DNA of 64,000 nt, taken from contig NZ_JAQGCZ010000005.1 in NCBI RefSeq assembly GCF_027706845.1, forward strand, positions 248,001 through 312,000. Reading direction: 5' to 3'. Origin of the DNA: Mycolicibacterium sp. BiH015. GTDB taxonomy: Bacteria > Actinomycetota > Actinomycetes > Mycobacteriales > Mycobacteriaceae. Within the stretch, counting starts at the first letter, position 1; each line of letters opens with the position of its first letter. Both the position numbers and the translations under genes were made by a program. Below the pieces are notes generated by a model. It was given only the letters and a program-made list of their open reading frames with translations, ran no database searches and was not told where the DNA came from. Of the stretch, positions 52,292 to 60,962 are shown one piece after another.

Positions 52292-53026
52292 ATGGCCACA
52301 ACGACGACCTTGTCACCGGCCCTGCGGCTCGCCGAGAAGTTGCTTGTCGACCCTCCCGCGAACCCCGATGTCAGCAACGGATACTTGGACCTGCTCGGCG
52401 ACCGGTCCGCCGACGCCGAGCAGAACACCGGCGCGATCCAGGCGCTATGGGCCTCGCGGCTCGGTTCGCTGTTCTACGACAACGCCCAGGCGCTTGCGCG
52501 CCGGGTGATGACGGCGTGGCAAGAGCCCACCGAGTGGCTGAACATCCCGGTCGGGGGCAGCGCGCTCGACGTCGGCAGCGGCCCAGGCAACGTCACCGCC
52601 GCACTGGGGCGTGCGGTCGGCCCCGGTGGGTTGGCACTCGGAATCGACATCTCCGAGCCCATGCTGCGCCGCGCCGTGAGCGCCGAGGCGGCGCCCAACG
52701 TCGGTTTCCTGCGCGCAGATGCGCAATGCCTACCGCTCAAAGACGAGTCGGTGGACGCCGTCGTGTCGATTGCGATGCTGCAGCTGATCCCCGACCCGCA
52801 GGTGGCCGTCGCCGAGATGGTGCGGGTGCTTCGGCCCGGCCGGCGGATGGCGGTCATGGTGCCCACTGCCGGCCCTGGCGCGGCCGTGTTCCGCTACCTG
52901 CCCAATGCCGGTGCCTACGTCTTCGACGACGACGAGTTAGGCGACATATTCGAGGGTCTCGGGCTGACGAGCGTGCGAACCAAGAACATCGGCACGATTC
53001 ATTGGGTGCGCGGCAAGAAGCCGTAA
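52292..53026 (+). CDS. SAM-dependent methyltransferase, class I
   Basis: 244 residues. SAM-binding motif ALDVGSGPGNVTAALGRAVGPGGLALGIDIS, then LRADAQCLPLKDESVDAVVSIAMLQLIPDPQVAVAEMVRVLRPGRRMAVMVP, the UbiE/Methyltransf_11 layout. An N-terminal helical part (residues 1-65) resembles the substrate lid of small-molecule methyltransferases. Substrate unknown. 22 nt after the HAD gene; the end of the run is the DUF456 gene. Confidence 0.88.
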   Translation: MATTTTLSPALRLAEKLLVDPPANPDVSNGYLDLLGDRSADAEQNTGAIQALWASRLGSLFYDNAQALARRVMTAWQEPTEWLNIPVGGSALDVGSGPGNVTAALGRAVGPGGLALGIDISEPMLRRAVSAEAAPNVGFLRADAQCLPLKDESVDAVVSIAMLQLIPDPQVAVAEMVRVLRPGRRMAVMVPTAGPGAAVFRYLPNAGAYVFDDDELGDIFEGLGLTSVRTKNIGTIHWVRGKKP

Positions 53027-53044
53027 CCCCGTACTCTCGCTGGC

Positions 53045-53527
53045 GTGAGCACTGTCGGCATCGTCCTGGTCGCGCTGGTGATCGCCGTCGGGCTCGTCGG
53101 CATCATCGTGCCGATCCTGCCGGGCGGAATTCTGGTGATCGCTGCCATCGGGGTGTGGGCGTTCGTCGAGAACACCGCCGTCTCCTGGGTGGTGTTCGGC
53201 GTTGCCGCAGCCCTTTTCGTCGCATCGCAGATCATCAAGTACACGTGGCCGGTCAAGCGCATGCGGGCGGCCGACGTGCGCACCTCGGTCCTCGTCGTGG
53301 GCGGTATCGCAGGCGTCGTCGGCTTCTTCGTGATCCCCGTGATCGGTCTGCTCATCGGATTCGTGTTGGGGGTGTTCGCCGCCGAACTCAGTATCCGAGG
53401 AGACGTCACGCGCGCGTGGGCGTCGACCTGGCATGCCCTCAAGGGGGTGGCGCTATCTGTCGGCGTGGAACTTTCCGGGGCGCTGTTGGCGACCATCGCC
53501 TGGGTGGTCGGCCTTTTCCTGGTCTAG
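53045..53527 (+). CDS. DUF456 family membrane protein
   Basis: 160 residues with five or six hydrophobic segments. GLVGIIVPILPGGILVIAAIGVWAF near the start and GFFVIPVIGLLIGFVLGVFAAEL further on are the Gly/Pro-rich repeats of DUF456. Function unknown. GTG start, 18 nt after the methyltransferase gene. Downstream lie 111 nt, part of which is the promoter of the SOS-linked gene. Confidence 0.87.
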   Translation: MSTVGIVLVALVIAVGLVGIIVPILPGGILVIAAIGVWAFVENTAVSWVVFGVAAALFVASQIIKYTWPVKRMRAADVRTSVLVVGGIAGVVGFFVIPVIGLLIGFVLGVFAAELSIRGDVTRAWASTWHALKGVALSVGVELSGALLATIAWVVGLFLV

Positions 53528-53630
53528 CGGAGTACGTGCGGTCTGACATTTCGGGACGGTTGTCCACAAAGCCGTATTCATCCACAGGCTGGCGATTCGA
53601 GCTGGTCGGGGAGCTGTCCACCAACTAGCT

Positions 53631-53646
53631 TCGAAAGTGTGTTCGA
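53631..53646 (+). promoter_or_regulatory. LexA (SOS) box over the start codon of the DUF222/HNH gene
   Basis: TCGAAAGTGTGTTCGA matches the mycobacterial LexA consensus TCGAAC-N4-GTTCGA at 11 of 12 specified bases (A for C at position 6). The GTG start codon at 53639 lies inside the box, so repressor bound here would also hide the start of the transcript. Confidence 0.8.
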
Positions 53647-55264
53647 CGAGATTTTGGCGGCTGTGTCCGCGGCCCGCACCCCGGGTCACGGGGTGCGGGC
53701 GTGCGCGCGGCTGGAGAATGCCGCCTGTGCCGCGCGGCTGGGGCACATGGCTGACATGCTCGATGCGGCTTATCGGGTGTCGGGCTCTGCTGGTCGCGAT
53801 CAGTGGCGGTGTGACAACTGGTCGGCGGTGTGCGCGCAGATCGGAGCCGCTCACGAGGTGACCAGCGGGGTGGCCAGCGGGCTGCTCACTGATGCCGTGG
53901 CGTTACGCGAGCGGCTGCCGCGGGTCGCGGCGGTGTTTGCCGAGGGTGTGATCTCCTACCGGCTGGTCCACACGATGTGCACGCGCACCATGCTGGTGAA
54001 GGATCCTGACGCGCTGCGCGAGATCGACGCCGAGCTGTCCGACGCTTTGGTCACGTGGGGCGCGAAGTCTCGCGAGAAGTCCGAGAAGGACGTCGACGAG
54101 CTGGTGCTGCGCCACGACCGGTATGCGCAGCGTCGCACGGAATCGGCGTGCCGCGGCGCGCACCTGGATGTGCAGACCGATTCCGCCAACGGCGTGTGTT
54201 ATGTGACGGCGACGGTGTTGGCACCTGATGGCGAGGCGGTCGACAAGCGCGCCGATGCGTTGGCGCGCACGGTGTGTGACCGGGATCCGCGCACGTTGGA
54301 TCAGCGTCGTGCAGCAGCCCTGTCCGCCATGGCCTATGGCTGGGACCGGTTGCCCTGCCTGTGCGAGTCCAACGGCTGCGAGGCGGCGGCCAGGCCCGCC
54401 GGCGGGGGTGTGGTGATCCATGTGATCGCCCGCCAGGACATAGTCGATCAGGACATCGTCGATGCGGCCCCGCCCGGCGGAGGCGCGGGTCCTGCCGATG
54501 CGCGCGATCACGACAGCGGCACCGACGGAAAAGATGCCGCGCACGACGGTGCGGACCGACCCGCTGTCGGCGACCTCACTGCCCAGCGGCGTGCCCTGAC
54601 CGGCGAGAACTCCGCGTTGCTCCCGAAGCCGTGGCAGAGCTACACGTTGCGCGGTCTGCTCGACGAGCTCGCCGCCGATCCCGGTGAAGTCTGTGCAGCC
54701 GGCCCTGCGACGATTCTCGGGGGTGCGGTGCTCCCGGCGCCGGTCGCCGCGCAGGTCGCTCTGCACGCCACGATCAAGGCGCTGATTCACCCCGGGCAGG
54801 CTCCACCGGAGCCGCGCTACCGCCCATCGAGGACGCTGGCCGAGTTCATCCGCTGCCGGGACCAAACATGCCGTTTCCCTGGCTGTTCGAGACCGGCGAC
54901 GATCACCGACATCGACCACACCATCCCCTACCCCGTCGGGCCGACGTGTGCGTCGAACCTGGCGTGTCTGTGTCGGGAGCATCATCTGCTGAAAACCTTC
55001 TGGCCGGGCTGGAGCAGCGTGCAATACCCCGACGGGACCATCGTGTGGACAGACCCTGACGGTTGCACCGCCACCACCTACCCGGGATCGCGAACGCTGT
55101 TTCCCGAATTGTGCACGCCAACCGCCGAAATCGCGGTAACCGCAACCCCGCGAAAGCACATCGAGGGTCTGACGATGCCCAAACGCACCATCACCCGCGC
55201 CGACGCCCGCAAGCAACGCATCGACGACGAACGCCGCCGCAACGCGGAGAACCTCAGCCGTTGA
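53639..55264 (+). CDS. DUF222/HNH endonuclease-like protein (13E12 repeat family)
   Basis: 541 residues. N-terminal DUF222 at about 10-350 (ARLENAACAARLGHMADML, RLPRVAAVFAEGVISYRLV, DKRADALARTV) and C-terminal HNH near 400-450 (CRFPGC, then DIDHTIPYPVGPTCASNLACLCREHH) with the two His and the Cys pairs intact. An Asp/Gly-rich insert splits DUF222 near residue 280-310. Related to the multicopy 13E12 REP genes of M. tuberculosis, several of which are SOS-induced. Probably a DNase of unknown role. GTG start inside a LexA box. Confidence 0.88.
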   Translation: MFDEILAAVSAARTPGHGVRACARLENAACAARLGHMADMLDAAYRVSGSAGRDQWRCDNWSAVCAQIGAAHEVTSGVASGLLTDAVALRERLPRVAAVFAEGVISYRLVHTMCTRTMLVKDPDALREIDAELSDALVTWGAKSREKSEKDVDELVLRHDRYAQRRTESACRGAHLDVQTDSANGVCYVTATVLAPDGEAVDKRADALARTVCDRDPRTLDQRRAAALSAMAYGWDRLPCLCESNGCEAAARPAGGGVVIHVIARQDIVDQDIVDAAPPGGGAGPADARDHDSGTDGKDAAHDGADRPAVGDLTAQRRALTGENSALLPKPWQSYTLRGLLDELAADPGEVCAAGPATILGGAVLPAPVAAQVALHATIKALIHPGQAPPEPRYRPSRTLAEFIRCRDQTCRFPGCSRPATITDIDHTIPYPVGPTCASNLACLCREHHLLKTFWPGWSSVQYPDGTIVWTDPDGCTATTYPGSRTLFPELCTPTAEIAVTATPRKHIEGLTMPKRTITRADARKQRIDDERRRNAENLSR

Positions 55265-56054
55265 GGACCTTGCGCAAGCGGGCGACGTCGTCGTCGGTGA
55301 GGCCCGCCGCTTCGAGATAGCCGTTCAGAGAACCGAACTCAGAGTCCAGCGTGCGTCGAGCCGTGTCGAGGTACTCCTCGCGCACGCCGAGCACCGCATC
55401 CGTGAGGCGTGCCTCGGCCAGCGCCATGATCTCCGGAGCGTCGGCTGCCCTGGCCCGCACGTTGGTAAGGATGGTTTCGCGAAGCTGCGGCACCGCGACA
55501 TTGCTGCGTAGGTAGTCGGCCATGATCGCGTCGCGGGGAACACCGGCGGCCTCCAGCACCACGGCAATGGTGAAACCGGTGCGGTCCTTGCCGGCGAAGC
55601 AGTGCGCCAGTACCCGCCGGTCCGAGCCGAGCAACGTCACCACCTGGCGAACCGCCTTCTGCGCCAACGGCGCCGAGGCAATACGCCCGTACTCCTCGGT
55701 CATGTACCGTGCGGCGGCGTCGGCGACCGCTTCGTCGGCGGGCTTCTCCGTCATCATTCGCTGAAAGGCGTGCTCGTGCGGCGCCTCGTCGTCGGTCGCT
55801 ACGGTCTCCACGAACGGCAGGTGATGGATGTCGACGCCCGCCGGAACGAGCCCCGGTCCGTGCTTCTCCAATTCCGGCAGCGAGCGAAGATCCGCAACAT
55901 CTGTGATGCCGTAGCCGCTCATTGCCGCGCGTCCCTCGTCGTCGAGTCTCGAGAGCTCGCTCGCCCGAAAGAAGCGCCCGGGCGCGATACCCGTGTGTTC
56001 AGAGACGTCGCGAAAGTTCCACGCCCCCGACAGCTCTCGGCCGGTGAACCCCAC
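55254..56054 (-). CDS. ptpB: Protein-tyrosine phosphatase PtpB family
   Basis: 266 residues. P-loop HCFAGKDRTGFT with catalytic Cys and Arg, preceded by the family start GAWNFRDVSEHTGIAPGRFFRASELSRL and DVADLRSLPELEKHGPG. M. tuberculosis PtpB is a secreted triple-specificity phosphatase that dephosphorylates Tyr, Ser/Thr and phosphoinositides in host cells; in this saprophyte the target is unknown. No signal peptide is visible, as in M. tuberculosis. The GTG start overlaps the fadE2 stop (TAGTG). Convergent with the HNH gene by 11 nt. Confidence 0.92.
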   Translation of the reverse strand: MGFTGRELSGAWNFRDVSEHTGIAPGRFFRASELSRLDDEGRAAMSGYGITDVADLRSLPELEKHGPGLVPAGVDIHHLPFVETVATDDEAPHEHAFQRMMTEKPADEAVADAAARYMTEEYGRIASAPLAQKAVRQVVTLLGSDRRVLAHCFAGKDRTGFTIAVVLEAAGVPRDAIMADYLRSNVAVPQLRETILTNVRARAADAPEIMALAEARLTDAVLGVREEYLDTARRTLDSEFGSLNGYLEAAGLTDDDVARLRKVLNG

Positions 56055-57313
56055 TACCCCGTCACCGCTTTAGCCGATTGGCGGTTTACCGCCGCCGCGA
56101 GCGCGGACTTCTCCCTGCCCAACTCTGCGCGGGCGATGCTGCGCATGTGCACCTCGTCGGGGCCGTCGAAGAGTCGCATCGCCCGGTGCCAGCCGTACAA
56201 CCGCGCCAGCACGGTGTCGTCGCTGACGCCCGCCGCGCCGTGCACCTGGATGGCCCGGTCGAGCACGTTGCAGGCCATCTGCGGGGCGACGGCCTTGATC
56301 ATCGCCACCTCGTTGCGGGCCTCTTTGTTGCCCTTCTTGTCGATGACCCACGCCGCCTTGTGGCACAACAAACGCGCCTGGTCGATCTCGTTGCGCGACA
56401 GCGCAACCTGCTGCTGCACCACACCCTGCTCGGCGAGCGGCTTGCCGAACGCGATGCGATTGTTCACCCGGTCCACCATCAACGCCAGCGCCCGCTCGGC
56501 GACCCCGATGGCGCGCATGCAGTGGTGGATGCGACCAGGTCCCAACCGGGCCTGCGCGATCGCGAAGCCGGACCCCTCCTCGTGCAGCAGGTTCTTCGCC
56601 GGCACCCGCACGTCGTCGAAGCTGATCTCGCAGTGCCCGTGCTGGTCCTGCCAGCCGAACACCGGCAGCGACCGCTCGATGGACACCCCGGGCGTATCGG
56701 TGGGCACCAGGATCATCGACTGCTGCTGATGGCTGGCGGCATCGGGATTCGTGCGGCCCATCACGATCAGGATCTTGCAGCGCGGGTCGGCGGCTCCGGA
56801 GATCCACCATTTGCGGCCGTTGATGACGTAGTCGTCTCCGTCGCGCAGCATGGTGGTCTTGATGTTGCGCGCGTCGGACGAGGCGACGGCGGGCTCGGTC
56901 ATCGCGAATGCGCTGCGGATCTCACCAGCCAGCAGCGGTTCGAGCCACTGCTCTCTTTGTTCTGGTGTGGCGAACAGGTGCAGCGTCTCCATGTTCCCCG
57001 TGTCGGGGGCCGCGCAGTTGGTGGCCTCAGGCGCGATCTCCATGCTCCAGCCGGTGAGCTCGGCCAGCGGCGCGTACTCCAGGTTCGTCAGACCTGACTC
57101 CGACGGCAGGAAGAGGTTCCACAGTCCGCGTTCTTTGGCCAACTTCTTGAGCTCCTCGACCACCGGCGGCACCGTGTGGTCTTTCGGGCCCTTCTCTTCG
57201 CGATAGGCGTCGTAGGACGCCTCGGCCGGGAAGACGTGCTCGACCATGAAATCGGTCAGCCGGTCGTAGTAGTCCTGGCCCTTGTCCGACATCGCGAAGT
57301 CCATGACCGCCAC
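56054..57313 (-). CDS. fadE2: Acyl-CoA dehydrogenase FadE2
   Basis: 419 residues. ACAD fold: N-terminal helical domain, [19 protein letters not shown] (FAD loop), [20 protein letters not shown], and the C-terminal [15 protein letters not shown] and [36 protein letters not shown] with the usual FAD/ETF contacts. Belongs to the ACAD10/11-like long-chain group. Sits directly before ptpB, as Rv0154c does before Rv0153c in M. tuberculosis. No SD is obvious at [10 protein letters not shown]. Confidence 0.94.
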   Translation of the reverse strand: MAVMDFAMSDKGQDYYDRLTDFMVEHVFPAEASYDAYREEKGPKDHTVPPVVEELKKLAKERGLWNLFLPSESGLTNLEYAPLAELTGWSMEIAPEATNCAAPDTGNMETLHLFATPEQREQWLEPLLAGEIRSAFAMTEPAVASSDARNIKTTMLRDGDDYVINGRKWWISGAADPRCKILIVMGRTNPDAASHQQQSMILVPTDTPGVSIERSLPVFGWQDQHGHCEISFDDVRVPAKNLLHEEGSGFAIAQARLGPGRIHHCMRAIGVAERALALMVDRVNNRIAFGKPLAEQGVVQQQVALSRNEIDQARLLCHKAAWVIDKKGNKEARNEVAMIKAVAPQMACNVLDRAIQVHGAAGVSDDTVLARLYGWHRAMRLFDGPDEVHMRSIARAELGREKSALAAAVNRQSAKAVTG

Positions 57314-57361
57314 GATATGACATGTCTAAACAAGTGAGCTTCGCGGAGGTGCTTTGCCTGT

Positions 57362-58720
57362 TCAGGACCGCGCTGAGCTGCTCTCCGCGCGAGCGGCCAC
57401 GGCGGCGAAGGACAGGCCGAACTGGTTCAGCGTCGCAGGCAGCGGACGGGCGGGGTCCAGCGATTGACCGGATCGCAGGCGCAGGTCGAGTCGCGACAGC
57501 AGTGCCGCGAGCACCGAGCTGGTGGCGAACAGCACCAGATCGCGGCCCGGACACACCGCGGGGCCGGCGCTGAAGGGGACGAGCTGCGGGTACTGCTTGG
57601 CTCTCCCGTCGAGCCAGATGTCGGGGGTGAATTCGTCGGCGAACGGCAGCAGATCCGGATCGCGATGGAAAGCCGGCACCGGAATGAGCACGGTTCCCGG
57701 CGGTGAGACCGACACCTCATCGGACGTCCCCTGGTGCCACGTCGTCTCCGCGGCGATCTCGCGTAGGATCGCCGGCGTCGTCGGCCACAGCCGGACCGAC
57801 TCGAGAACCGCGGCCCGCAGATAGGGCCTCACCCTGACCGCGTCGGGGTCCTGGGTGTCCTCGAGGCGTCGGCGGTCCTCGTGTGTGGTGAGCAGCGCAA
57901 GCGCGCGTAATGCCGCCATGCCCGCCGCGTCGAAGGCGAACAGCCAGTGCGGAACCTGGCCGATCGGATCGACCGCGCCGGATGACGGTACGGAGGCGAG
58001 CGCGCCCAAAAGACTGTTGGCGTCCGGGTTTTCGGCGTACCGGTACAGCCGCGCGAAGAAGCGAGCACGTCGGCGCGGGTGCTGCCGGTTCAGGAACGAC
58101 CAGTTGCCTGCGGTGCGGAGCTTCCACAGATCGTCGGTGACGGACTCGTCGTCGGCCGCGTCCGCGCCGAGCACCAGGCGGCGCGCCAGCCGCCACCAGG
58201 CGACGACGAACTGCGCCGAATCGAAGCCGCCGGTGCGCAACGCGTCGGCGGCAAACCGCGCGCATTCCTCGTTGACGGCGAGCTGGAAGGCCTCCGCCAG
58301 CCGGTGCAACTCCGCACCGGTGTCGAGGGCAGCCTCGTTGACGCGCCGCCGCTTCTCCCTGATGTCGCCGCGGGAGATCAGGACGGCGTTGGGCTGAAAC
58401 TGTTGCAGCGCATGCGTTTTCTCCCAGCTCGCCGGATCGAACGGATAAGGGGAATGGTCGAGGACGTCAGCCACATCGGCGGGATCGAGTGGGACCACCA
58501 CCTTGCGTCCCGGAATGGTGAGTACGACCGGACCGGCACCGAACCGACGCCGAAGCTCCTGCACGCGTTTCACGCCGCGGGCGTCCGCGTCCACCCGGTC
58601 GAGTAGGCCGACGACCCGCCGTCGGCGGGCGAGCACACCCGCGGCGATCGACGGCAGGCCGAGGTCGGCCAGCGCGACCGCTGCCTCGACCCCGCCGAGC
58701 CGGGGCGCTTCGCCGGTCAT
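57362..58720 (-). CDS. Cytochrome P450
   Basis: 452 residues from MTGEAPRLGG. K-helix ExxR in ESVRLWPT, heme loop FSAGPAVCPGRDLVLF with Cys ligand, and the I-helix replaced by the less typical LFAFDAAGMAALRALALLT. No N-terminal membrane anchor. Redox partner not encoded nearby. ATGA overlap with the upstream gene at 58717-58720 means the two are co-translated; this pairing is unusual and the substrate is unknown. Confidence 0.87.
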   Translation of the reverse strand: MTGEAPRLGGVEAAVALADLGLPSIAAGVLARRRRVVGLLDRVDADARGVKRVQELRRRFGAGPVVLTIPGRKVVVPLDPADVADVLDHSPYPFDPASWEKTHALQQFQPNAVLISRGDIREKRRRVNEAALDTGAELHRLAEAFQLAVNEECARFAADALRTGGFDSAQFVVAWWRLARRLVLGADAADDESVTDDLWKLRTAGNWSFLNRQHPRRRARFFARLYRYAENPDANSLLGALASVPSSGAVDPIGQVPHWLFAFDAAGMAALRALALLTTHEDRRRLEDTQDPDAVRVRPYLRAAVLESVRLWPTTPAILREIAAETTWHQGTSDEVSVSPPGTVLIPVPAFHRDPDLLPFADEFTPDIWLDGRAKQYPQLVPFSAGPAVCPGRDLVLFATSSVLAALLSRLDLRLRSGQSLDPARPLPATLNQFGLSFAAVAARAESSSARS

Positions 58721-59385
58721 TCCGCGCCCCGCCCCTCCCGGCTGTTGCGGTACGCAGCGCGACGCAGCGTCGTGAGCCAGTCCGGCAGCAACCTCACCTG
58801 GGTTCCGCTGCGCACCGTCGGGTCGAACGGCTGGTCGCACCCCGGCTCGTCGTCGCAGAGCTCGCGGTCGAACGTCAAGGTCGCCAGCGGCGAGAAGGGT
58901 CCGATGCCGAAGGCCTGCTCGACCTCGAACTCGACGGTGCCCGAGGTGATTTGGTCGCGGATGGCGTCCAGCGACAGGCCGTCGCCGCCGAGGGCCGTCG
59001 TCATCGTGGCGCGCAGCCAGAAGATGCCGCCCGGGTAGCCCAGCGGCATCAGCGTCGAATACTGCGCGGCAGCCCACGTCGTCACGGGCCGGAGCGCGAC
59101 CCGTGCCGACGACGACACCGTGAGGACGTCCCACGGCTGCGGTCCGTCGGCGTCCTTGTGCATGCGCCACGCAAGGCCCGCGAAATCCGGCAGCGCACGC
59201 GGCGTGCCCACGCCCTTCGAAATTCGGCCGACGACGTCCCCCGATACTAGGGGCAGACCCTCGCCGGCGGGCGCGGTGCGCGTCACGGTTCCCCCGCACA
59301 GCACGCCCGTGGGATGGAAGATGCGCTTGTCCCGCAGCGCGGCACCCGCCCGAAGCGGCAGCGTGGTCAGTTCAGAGATCGCCAT
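58717..59385 (-). CDS. P450-linked protein, unknown function
   Basis: 222 residues, soluble. It opens MAISELTTLPLRAGAALRDKRIFHPTGVLCGGTVTRTAP, then GLAWRMHKDADGPQPWDVLTVSSSARVALRPVTTW and a CDDEPGCDQPFDP segment. The FHPTGVLCGGT start and the conserved GLAWRM stretch faintly recall the catalase-like fold, but the heme Tyr and active His cannot be assigned. Strictly coupled to the P450 (ATGA), so it may supply or process its substrate. Confidence 0.7.
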   Translation of the reverse strand: MAISELTTLPLRAGAALRDKRIFHPTGVLCGGTVTRTAPAGEGLPLVSGDVVGRISKGVGTPRALPDFAGLAWRMHKDADGPQPWDVLTVSSSARVALRPVTTWAAAQYSTLMPLGYPGGIFWLRATMTTALGGDGLSLDAIRDQITSGTVEFEVEQAFGIGPFSPLATLTFDRELCDDEPGCDQPFDPTVRSGTQVRLLPDWLTTLRRAAYRNSREGRGAE

Positions 59386-59436
59386 GCTCCCCGACTGCCC
59401 GGTTGTGGATGGTTGAAACGAGGCGACGGCAGTCGA

Positions 59437-60887
59437 TCAGGCCACAACCCGCAGCTTCTCCAGCGAGGGGTCGGTGGCGTCGGGAACGTTCATGCCGGCT
59501 GTCAATCCCGACCGCAGGTAGTCGACGACGGCCTCGTTGAGGCGTTCCCCCGGGATCGCCGCCGGGATGCCCGGTGGGTACGGCGTGATCTGCTCGGCGC
59601 AGACACGTCCGGCGGCGTCGGCCGCAGGAACCATCTCTATCGGCCCGAAAAATGCGTCGCGGGGCAGCATCACGGTTTCGAGCGCCAGCTCGCCGGGGTC
59701 CGGAAGGTGGACGGCCGGAGGATGGTCGAATTCGTCGGCCGCCTCCCGCCATGCGTGCAGTGCCTCGAGCAGCCGCCGTGCGCTGTCCTTGTCGTCGGCC
59801 GCGGACAGCGTCGCGAGGATGCGTCGGTGGTCACTCATGCCGACGTCGACGCGGCAGTTCTCCCGCAGCCAGTCGGCGGCCTGATATCCCGAGGTGCCCG
59901 TGGCAGACACGTCGATCAACACCTGCAGGCGATCCAGGTCGTGCGAGGCTTCTTCGCCCAGGAGTTCGTCCTCCATAACGTCGACCTGGGGGAGTTCTGC
60001 CAGGGCCGAACGCACCGACTCCGCCAGCTGCAGAGCATCGGAGAGCAGCGACTCGCCGCGCTCGACCATCTGCCGCCGCCACCCGTCGATCGCGGAGTAC
60101 ACGAGGACGTTGGGGCTCGTGGTCATCAGCAGGTCGGCGCATGCGCTCAGCCGGTCGCGGTCGACGAGGTCGCCCTGCACATGGAAGACCGAGCCTTGCT
60201 CGAAGCCCATGCCCATCTTGTGCACGCTGACCACACACACGTCGGCGCCGGCATCCATCGCCCAGGTCGGCAGGTCCTCGTGGAAGGGAAGGTGGGCGCC
60301 CCACGCCTCGTCCACGATGAGGGGTTTGGCCCGGCGGTGACACACCTCCGCGATGCCGCTGAGGTCGGCGCACGTCCCGTACGGGCTCGGACTGACGATC
60401 AACGCGGCGTCGGCGTCCGGATGGCGCTGCCAGGCCTCCTCGACCTGCTGCGGGGACGGAGGATGTGACAGGTGCCGGTCGGCGTCCCACTGCGGGGTGA
60501 TCCAGCGCGGCTGGAGACCGCCGAAGATCAGACCGGCCACGATCGACTTGTGGCTGTCCCGGGTCACCAGGAGCCGCCGCCGGCGACGGCCATCATCGCG
60601 GCCTTCACCGACAGGGAGCTGCCGCAGGTGGAGAAGAACGCGTACTCGGCGCCCACCGCGTCGGCCATGAGTTCCTCGGCCCGCGAAAGAAATCCGGCGC
60701 GTGATCTTCGGTCGTCGAGCCCGCTGCTGGCCAGCACGTCGTCGCGGAACGGTTCGACACCCAGCACATCGAGCACCCGCTCGTCGACCCCGCGCCCCTG
60801 CCGGTGCCCGGGTGGGGTGAATCCGTAGCGACCGAGCCGGTGGTATTCGGCGAGTGCATCCAACAGTGGTGCCTGTGACTGATCCAC
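59437..60887 (-). pseudogene. Orn/Lys/Arg decarboxylase-type PLP enzyme, frameshifted
   Basis: About 480 codons in two frames. Frame 1 (60887 to about 60575) opens with GTG: VDQSQAPLLDALAEYHRLGRYGFTPPGH to FFSTCGSSLSVKAAMMAVAGG, then stops at 60564. Frame 2 continues LLVTRDSHKSIVAG, the PLP site SVHKMGMGFEQG with its Lys, and runs to 59437. The switch falls in a GGC repeat near 60575-60580; the linker between AVAG and LLV is two residues shorter than in relatives and out of frame. Either a real loss or a sequencing error in the GC repeat. No SD-coupled restart was found. Confidence 0.82.
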
Positions 60888-60962
60888 CGGCAAGACGTTC
60901 CCGCCGATACCCCGAACAAACCCTGGCGTTTGGCGCAATCGGCACCGGGTAAACGGCGCGCC

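Noticed and set aside
58717..59385. Naming the P450 partner a catalase
   Set aside because: Resemblance is limited to one N-terminal stretch; active-site His and proximal Tyr cannot be found.
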